Part shown: in pieces, positions 7,831-9,432 of the stretch
Layout: each line of letters opens with the position of its first letter
How positions within the stretch are numbered: the stretch's first letter is position 1
NCBI GenBank assembly: GCA_009921785.1
Contig: RFXE01000058.1
Location: 1 to 9,432 of the forward strand
Origin: Alphaproteobacteria bacterium
GTDB taxonomy: Bacteria; Pseudomonadota; Alphaproteobacteria; Rhizobiales; Beijerinckiaceae
Length of the DNA: 9,432 nucleotides
Direction: 5' to 3'
The notes under the pieces: model-generated
The model's database searches: none
Told to the model about the DNA's origin: nothing
Seen by the model: the letters and a program-made list of their open reading frames with translations, nothing else
Program-made: the position numbers and the translations under genes

Positions 7831-8034
7831 TTAATCGACAAAGTGCCGATAGAAATCAGCATGAAACGGCTTTTCCACTTTACGGCTCGATTTCACAATT
7901 TCTGCGGCCGCAGCTACCGCAGGTATACCAATACGGCCGAAACGATGCGTGGTCTCGCGCGAGCCTTGGAGCGGCTGGGGAATAGCGGCCGTCATTTGAG
8001 TGGCGCTTTTGGAGTTTGACGGGGTGTTAGACAT
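7831..8034 (-). CDS. Small hypothetical protein upstream of the deacetylase
   Basis: A 67-residue open frame I do not recognise. It is judged likely real because its ATG (8034-8032, minus) has an excellent ribosome binding site, AGGAGAGG, eight bases upstream, and because it sits 64 bases before the deacetylase gene on the same strand, as in an operon. The N-terminal 25 residues are Ser/Thr/Gln-rich and probably flexible. The centre 'HRFGRIGIPAVAAAAEIV' (30-47) looks like a compact, conserved-type segment, followed by a basic stretch 'KSSRKVEK' and the aromatic/basic end 'FHADFYRHFVD'. There is no cysteine pair, membrane segment or signal peptide. It is not XseB, the small gene often near deacetylase genes. 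Overlapping plus-strand frames (7743-7985, 7747-8019) lack comparable start signals. The function is unknown. Confidence 0.55.
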   Translation of the reverse strand: MSNTPSNSKSATQMTAAIPQPLQGSRETTHRFGRIGIPAVAAAAEIVKSSRKVEKPFHADFYRHFVD

Positions 8035-8042
8035 TGCGATGT

Positions 8043-8050
8043 CCTCTCCT
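8043..8050 (-). promoter_or_regulatory. Strong Shine-Dalgarno of the small minus-strand gene
   Basis: AGGAGAGG read on the minus strand ends eight bases before the ATG at 8034. It is the best ribosome binding site in this part of the window and the main reason to accept the 67-residue frame as a gene. Confidence 0.6.
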
Positions 8051-8102
8051 GAAAATGAAATTTCTTAGCGTTTTGATCGCTCTTGGACCTGTTTCGCGGT
8101 CA

Positions 8103-8135
8103 ATTGGGGCAGTTTTGGGGACCAAACGGGGCGAT
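8103..8135. repeat. Three GGGG motifs at exact 11-base spacing
   Basis: ATTGGGGCAGT, TTTGGGGACCA and AACGGGGCGAT follow one another, so GGGG recurs at 8106, 8117 and 8128. One helical turn between copies would place them on the same DNA face, as in many multi-site operators. There is no fourth run to make an intramolecular quadruplex. Confidence 0.4.
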
Positions 8136-8171
8136 GTTTAGAATTTTCGTTAAATTTGTCTGGCCTTTTCT

Positions 8172-8214
8172 GATTGAGACCGATTAAGACTCAGTAAATC
8201 CGGAAAAATCCGGA
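8172..8214. repeat. Direct repeats with 10-base period upstream of the HAD gene
   Basis: GATTGAGACC (8172-8181) and GATTAAGACT (8182-8191) match at 8 of 10 bases. After five more bases come two exact AAATCCGGA copies (8196-8204 and 8206-8214), again 10 bases apart. Tandem half-sites at one-turn spacing are typical of response-regulator and other dimeric regulator operators; the binding protein is unknown. Confidence 0.45.
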
Positions 8215-8234
8215 GCGCGCTCTCATTTTCCGGA
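8199..8234 (+). promoter_or_regulatory. Inverted repeat just before the HAD start codon
   Basis: TCCGGAAAA (8199-8207) is the exact reverse complement of TTTTCCGGA (8226-8234). The 18 bases between contain a third TCCGGA (8209-8214) and the 10-base palindrome GAGCGCGCTC (8213-8222). A transcript covering this would fold, with the outer stem ending six bases before the ATG at 8241, where the ribosome must bind. The same symmetry could instead be a protein-binding operator. Confidence 0.4.
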
Positions 8235-8240
8235 CCCTCC

Positions 8241-8942
8241 ATGCCTCTTAAAGCCATTCTCTTCGATAAAGACGGAACACTCATTGATTTCGATCGGACA
8301 TGGGGCGCGGCTGGCTATCACGTGATGCAGAAGCTCGCGCGCGGCGATGAAGCTAAATTCAATCGCCTCGTGGACGTCACCGATTATGATTTCGAGCGCC
8401 GTTCCTATCGTCCCACCTCGCATATGATTGCGGGGGCAGCAGCGGATTATGGGCGGATTTGGGCTGATGCCCTTGGGCGCACCGATATCGCCGCTGTGAT
8501 TACGGAAATGAACCATCTCTTCATGCAAGAGGCCGTGACGACCCTCGTGCCCATCGGCAATCCGCTCGCGCTGCTTCAAGATCTCGCGGCAAAGGGCTAT
8601 GCGCTCGGCATTGCCACCAATGATGCGGAGGCAGCGGCCTTCCAGCAGGCGGATCTATTGGGCCTCACGCCGCATCTCGATTTCATTGTGGGGCATGACT
8701 CTGGCCATGGCCGGAAACCGGACCCCGGCATGGTCCACGCCTTTGCCGCAAAGACGGGGCATGATCTTGCTGATGTGGCGCTTATTGGCGATTCCACCCA
8801 CGATCTTCACGCCGCACGCGCCGCTGGCGCCGTAGCTATTGCAGTTCTAAGCGGCCCCGCCACGCGGGATGATCTCGCCGCCCATGCCGATCATATCATT
8901 GATACAATTGACGATCTGCCGGCGCTCCTCACGCTGATCTGA
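8241..8942 (+). CDS. HAD-superfamily hydrolase, phosphoglycolate phosphatase-like
   Basis: A 233-residue HAD phosphatase with a helical cap, of the Gph/PGP-like subfamily. All four motifs are present: motif I 'FDKDGTLID' with nucleophile Asp9 and acid/base Asp11, motif II 'GIATND' with Thr126, motif III Lys159 in 'GRKPDPGM', and motif IV 'LIGDSTHDLHAA' with Asp184 and Asp188. The cap domain spans about 16-95. Such enzymes dephosphorylate small phosphorylated metabolites; phosphoglycolate is the family default and the true substrate is unproven. The ATG at 8241 is fixed by motif I starting at residue 8, but it has no Shine-Dalgarno (the preceding bases are CCGGACCCTCC), which is unusual against its neighbours. 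A large inverted repeat ends just upstream. It is divergent from the deacetylase unit and 110 bases ahead of an acyl-CoA ligase gene. Confidence 0.94.
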   Translation: MPLKAILFDKDGTLIDFDRTWGAAGYHVMQKLARGDEAKFNRLVDVTDYDFERRSYRPTSHMIAGAAADYGRIWADALGRTDIAAVITEMNHLFMQEAVTTLVPIGNPLALLQDLAAKGYALGIATNDAEAAAFQQADLLGLTPHLDFIVGHDSGHGRKPDPGMVHAFAAKTGHDLADVALIGDSTHDLHAARAAGAVAIAVLSGPATRDDLAAHADHIIDTIDDLPALLTLI

Positions 8943-8945
8943 CAC

Positions 8946-8961
8946 TGCGACCAAGATCGCA
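8946..8961 (+). terminator. Possible weak terminator after the HAD gene
   Basis: TGCGA-CCAAGA-TCGCA forms a five-pair stem with a six-base loop, starting four bases after the HAD stop and followed by the pyrimidine-rich CTTCCCTTCGTTCC. The stem is short and the tail is not a true T-run, so the call is tentative. Confidence 0.25.
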
Positions 8962-8990
8962 CTTCCCTTCGTTCCCCGCTTCTCTATTCT

Positions 8991-9010
8991 GGCGCCTAAT
9001 GATTGGCGCC
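8991..9010. repeat. Paired GGCGCC sites upstream of the acyl-CoA ligase gene
   Basis: Two GGCGCC palindromes (8991-8996 and 9005-9010) are separated by TAATGATT. They can form a six-pair stem with an eight-base loop, or act as two binding half-sites 14 bases apart. No T-run follows on the plus strand. The position, 43 bases ahead of the start codon at 9053, suits an operator near a promoter better than a terminator. Confidence 0.35.
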
Positions 9011-9052
9011 CAAGACGCGTCGCTGTGACTAAAGAACCAAGGGGAGAAACGC

Positions 9053-9432
9053 ATGTTCGGTCTCATGCAAGACTGGCCGCTGCTCATTCACCGTGTGATT
9101 GATTACGCCGCGACGCAACATCCCCATCGCGCCGTCATTTCACGCGCGGTTGAAGGACCGATGCGCCGCACAACCTATCGCGATGTAAAGCTGCGTGCGT
9201 TGAAACTCGCTCAACGTCTTGCGCGTGATGGCGTGAAGCTTGGCGATCGCATCGGTACACTCGCGTGGAACACGGATCGTCATCTTGAAAGCTGGTATGG
9301 CATTACCGGTATTGGCGCGATCTATCACACGCTCAATCCGCGTCTGTTTGAAGATCAATTGATCTACATCGCCAATCACGCTGGCGATAAAATGATTTTC
9401 CTTGATCTCACCTTTGTGCCGCTTGCCGAAAA
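9053..9432 (+). CDS. Fatty-acid/acyl-CoA ligase, N-terminal part (runs off window)
   Basis: The first 126 residues of an ANL-superfamily acyl-CoA synthetase, which activates a carboxylic acid with ATP and joins it to CoA. The opening 'MFGLMQDWPLLIHRVIDYAA' is typical of the medium/long-chain fatty-acid CoA ligases widespread in alphaproteobacteria. It continues with 'TTYRDV' (40-45), 'LGDRIGTLAWNTDRHLESWY' (63-82) and 'GIGAIYHTLNPRL' (86-98), all conserved N-domain segments of this group. The ATP-binding P-loop and catalytic C-domain would lie beyond the window, so activity cannot be judged. The ATG has GGGGAG (9041-9046) six bases upstream, a good ribosome binding site. It probably has its own control region in the 110 bases after the HAD gene, where paired GGCGCC sites occur. 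Chain-length preference is unknown. Confidence 0.93.
   Translation, partial: MFGLMQDWPLLIHRVIDYAATQHPHRAVISRAVEGPMRRTTYRDVKLRALKLAQRLARDGVKLGDRIGTLAWNTDRHLESWYGITGIGAIYHTLNPRLFEDQLIYIANHAGDKMIFLDLTFVPLAE

Larger units (their letters stand above)
8035..8240. other. Divergent intergenic region with phased short repeats
   Basis: About 206 bases separate the minus-strand small gene/deacetylase unit from the plus-strand HAD gene, so promoters for both directions should lie here. I find no good sigma-70 box pair. TTGACC on the minus strand (8103-8098) has only GCGATC at the right distance, and plus-strand candidates such as TTGAGA (8174-8179) are badly spaced. What stands out is short repeated motifs at helical-turn spacing: GGGG at 8106, 8117 and 8128 (11-base period), and GATTGAGAC/GATTAAGAC at 8172 and 8182 followed by two AAATCCGGA copies at 8196 and 8206 (10-base period). 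No open frame with a start signal is seen on either strand. Confidence 0.5.

Noticed and set aside
7743..8019. Two overlapping plus-strand frames in the region upstream of the deacetylase
   Set aside because: They overlap the start of the deacetylase gene and the small minus-strand gene, have no good ribosome binding site, and their products are basic and low in recognisable features.
8103..8135. G-quadruplex formed by the GGGG runs
   Set aside because: Only three G-runs are present; an intramolecular quadruplex needs four.
8138..8153. Possible CtrA site (TTAG then TTAA in TTAGAATTTTCGTTAA)
   Set aside because: The alphaproteobacterial CtrA consensus is TTAA-N7-TTAA. Here the spacing is eight and the first half-site is imperfect.
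8223..8579. A 118-codon minus-strand frame antisense to the HAD gene
   Set aside because: All four HAD motifs are on the plus strand in the correct order; the antisense frame has no recognisable domain.
1..9432. Mobile elements, CRISPR arrays, tRNA or rRNA genes, phage or defence islands
   Set aside because: No transposase or integrase motifs, terminal repeats, spaced repeat arrays or tRNA-like cloverleaf sequences were seen. Gene content and codon use look uniform and housekeeping.

Overview
The window reads as an ordinary core-chromosome segment of an alphaproteobacterium, most likely Hyphomicrobiales (Rhizobiales). The order ileS–lspA–small exported protein–M16 peptidase pair–mutL, the alphaproteobacterial style of the IleS C-terminus (no C-terminal zinc finger), the 'NRGISYG' version of the LspA motif and the opening of the acyl-CoA synthetase all point there. 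Base composition is moderately GC-rich. The family assignments rest on motifs read by eye; the order-level placement is an inference.

Layout. Positions 1-4452 (+) form a tightly packed run. It holds the 3' end of ileS, then lspA (4-base GTGA overlap), a secreted protein with a BamC/BamF-like 'PLVVPP' motif (4-base ATGA overlap), then after 34 bases two M16 peptidase subunits joined by a TGATG overlap. The first subunit carries the complete HxxEH zinc site. The second has lost it but keeps the C-terminal Arg/Tyr region, so the two probably act as a heterodimer. After 98 bases comes mutL, with an intact ATPase and an intact endonuclease motif, followed 24 bases later by a GNAT acetyltransferase (to 6812). 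A class II histone-deacetylase-like hydrolase is on the minus strand (6825-7766), convergent with the GNAT gene, and is probably preceded by a 67-residue unrecognised small gene with a strong ribosome binding site (7831-8034, minus).

The divergent intergenic space 8035-8240 separates that minus-strand unit from a HAD phosphatase (8241-8942, +). It is unusually rich in short repeats spaced by one helical turn and ends in an inverted repeat just before the HAD start codon. The window ends inside a fatty-acid/acyl-CoA ligase gene (from 9053, +).

No mobile element, CRISPR array, RNA gene, phage gene or defence system is visible. The genes serve translation (IleS), envelope lipoprotein maturation (LspA and perhaps the BamF-like protein), proteolysis, mismatch repair, and small-molecule deacetylation, phosphatase and acyl activation. 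I did not find a convincing new multi-gene system. The most informative loose ends are the BamF-like protein without a lipobox, the M16 pair without signal peptides, the small gene ahead of the deacetylase, and the phased repeats in 8035-8240.
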